Positions 4,209 through 5,100 of a stretch of DNA of 5,100 nucleotides are shown one piece after another (position 1 is the stretch's first letter; each line of letters starts with the position of its first letter). This DNA comes from Sulfurovum sp. (lineage in GTDB: Bacteria; Campylobacterota; Campylobacteria; Campylobacterales; Sulfurovaceae): the NCBI GenBank assembly GCA_003978375.1, contig QNZW01000048.1, positions 1 to 5,100 on the forward strand, written 5' to 3'. The notes below the pieces were generated by a model, which saw nothing but the letters and a program-made list of their open reading frames with translations, searched no databases and was not told the origin of the DNA. The translations under genes were made by a program, and so were the position numbers.

Positions 4209-5100
4209 GAGACTCTCCAAACTACAGCACATAGTTCCACATCTATGTCTGTTTTTCTTGGTTTTATAGTAAAAGTTTCTATCTTGCAGTTGTCTACGCT
4301 GTATTTTTCATTCAATGTATCTATAGCATCTTCAAATTCTTGTGACAAGTCATCTAAATCATCTTGAACTGCAACTAAACGTTCTTCAGCTCTAGACATA
4401 TCACCTCTTTCTTTGAGTATCGTGCTTCCTTTTTTAAATGCACGTCCTATTTTAGTAGGGCTCGTACGTCCAAAAAGTGCTCCTAGCACAGCAATGCCTG
4501 TTTCTATCATAGAGTTTGTCGAGTCTGATGACTCTTTTTCTACCCGTTCTTTAGCACGTCTTTCTCTCTCTAGAAGGGTTTTTTCTTTTTTATCGTAACG
4601 TTGTTGTAGTTTTTCTATCTCTTGTTCTTTTTTATCATCAAGCACATCTTGTACCCTTACTCTAAAATCTCCTTCAGATTCATCTACTTTTGATTCCATT
4701 TTAGGTGAGAGGCAACGAAAAAGTGTTAATTTTTCTTCTCTATAGAGTGTCTCTTTGAGTTCTCGTATTGCTTTTTTGAGACCTTTGTCCTCTAGCACAA
4801 CTTCTGGAAGAGCTTGAAATGATGCCTCAGATGGTGGTATATAAGGAAATTTTTCAAAATCTTCTTCTTCTATTTTTGCATCATCCCAATGTATAATTTG
4901 TTGATTTTGTTCTAATGCCAAAGAGAGCATCAATGCTCTACTCTCATCTATATCTTTACGTTGATTATAAAAATGTACCATTACTTTTGCACCAAGTGTT
5001 GCCCTAAAAGCATTAACTTGACTACTATCCATCTCAAAATATTGCGGAATAGAGTCATCAATATTTTGATAACTTTTAAAATTTTTCTCTTTTTCTACGC
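4205..5100 (-). CDS. C-terminal part of a probable HerA-like/DUF87 ATP-binding protein (partial)
   Basis: The frame remains open to the window edge: 22 sense codons precede the Met at 5032 (ending SIPQYFEM), and that Met has no properly spaced Shine-Dalgarno, so the start lies beyond 5100. At least 297 residues are visible. Numbering from that Met, there is an acidic/proline-containing part (about 48-120), a highly charged predicted coiled coil (about 125-170), a Gly-rich hydrophobic stretch [14 protein letters not shown] (176-189), a second coiled coil (about 212-245), and a beta-like ending with [17 protein letters not shown] (256-272). The combination of GALFGR, a coiled coil and a terminal PRK-TDI-VE...VW element resembles, from memory, the C-terminus of large DUF87/HerA-type ATP-binding proteins. 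No Walker motifs are visible, as the ATPase domain would be upstream. Family assignment is moderate. No terminator is seen, and its stop lies inside the end of pyrE. Confidence 0.55.
   Translation of the reverse strand, partial: VEKEKNFKSYQNIDDSIPQYFEMDSSQVNAFRATLGAKVMVHFYNQRKDIDESRALMLSLALEQNQQIIHWDDAKIEEEDFEKFPYIPPSEASFQALPEVVLEDKGLKKAIRELKETLYREEKLTLFRCLSPKMESKVDESEGDFRVRVQDVLDDKKEQEIEKLQQRYDKKEKTLLERERRAKERVEKESSDSTNSMIETGIAVLGALFGRTSPTKIGRAFKKGSTILKERGDMSRAEERLVAVQDDLDDLSQEFEDAIDTLNEKYSVDNCKIETFTIKPRKTDIDVELCAVVWRVS

Overview
The window reads as a chromosomal housekeeping segment from an AT-rich member of the Campylobacterota (formerly Epsilonproteobacteria). Three things support this: the partial 16S rRNA gene at the left edge, the gene set, and the order secG-frr-pyrE, which I recall from Campylobacter and relatives. 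The V1 region of the 16S looks closest to Sulfurovum/Sulfurimonas-type organisms, but I cannot run a search, so placement below phylum is tentative.

Layout. Positions 1-188 hold the 5' end of a 16S rRNA gene on the minus strand. It is preceded by a roughly 275-nt transcribed leader with several small hairpins and a boxA-like antiterminator. A near-ideal rRNA promoter follows: TTGACA, 17 bp, TATAAT, a GC-rich discriminator, and an A-tract upstream. Positions 541-726 hold little beyond a possible -10 box. On the plus strand come a small 58-aa predicted lipoprotein (727-903) and a seven-helix Bax inhibitor-1 (BI-1/YccA) membrane protein (975-1661). A bioC-like methyltransferase lies on the minus strand (1681-2427) and converges on the BI-1 gene. 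Divergent from bioC is the plus-strand series secG (2517-2855), frr (3037-3594) and pyrE (3600-4208). The right edge holds the 3' part of a minus-strand gene that overlaps the end of pyrE by 4 bp. Its frame stays open through position 5100, so the Met at 5032 is internal. It resembles the C-terminal region of HerA-like/DUF87 ATP-binding proteins.

Functionally the genes are mixed core functions: ribosome synthesis and recycling (16S, frr), protein export (secG), biotin precursor synthesis (bioC), pyrimidine synthesis (pyrE) and membrane homeostasis (BI-1 family). I found no mobile element, CRISPR array or defence cluster. The most unusual structure is the bioC-secG intergenic region. There a perfect 13-bp inverted repeat with a 7-bp spacer carries a consensus TATAAT in each arm, one per strand, predicting overlapping face-to-face promoters.
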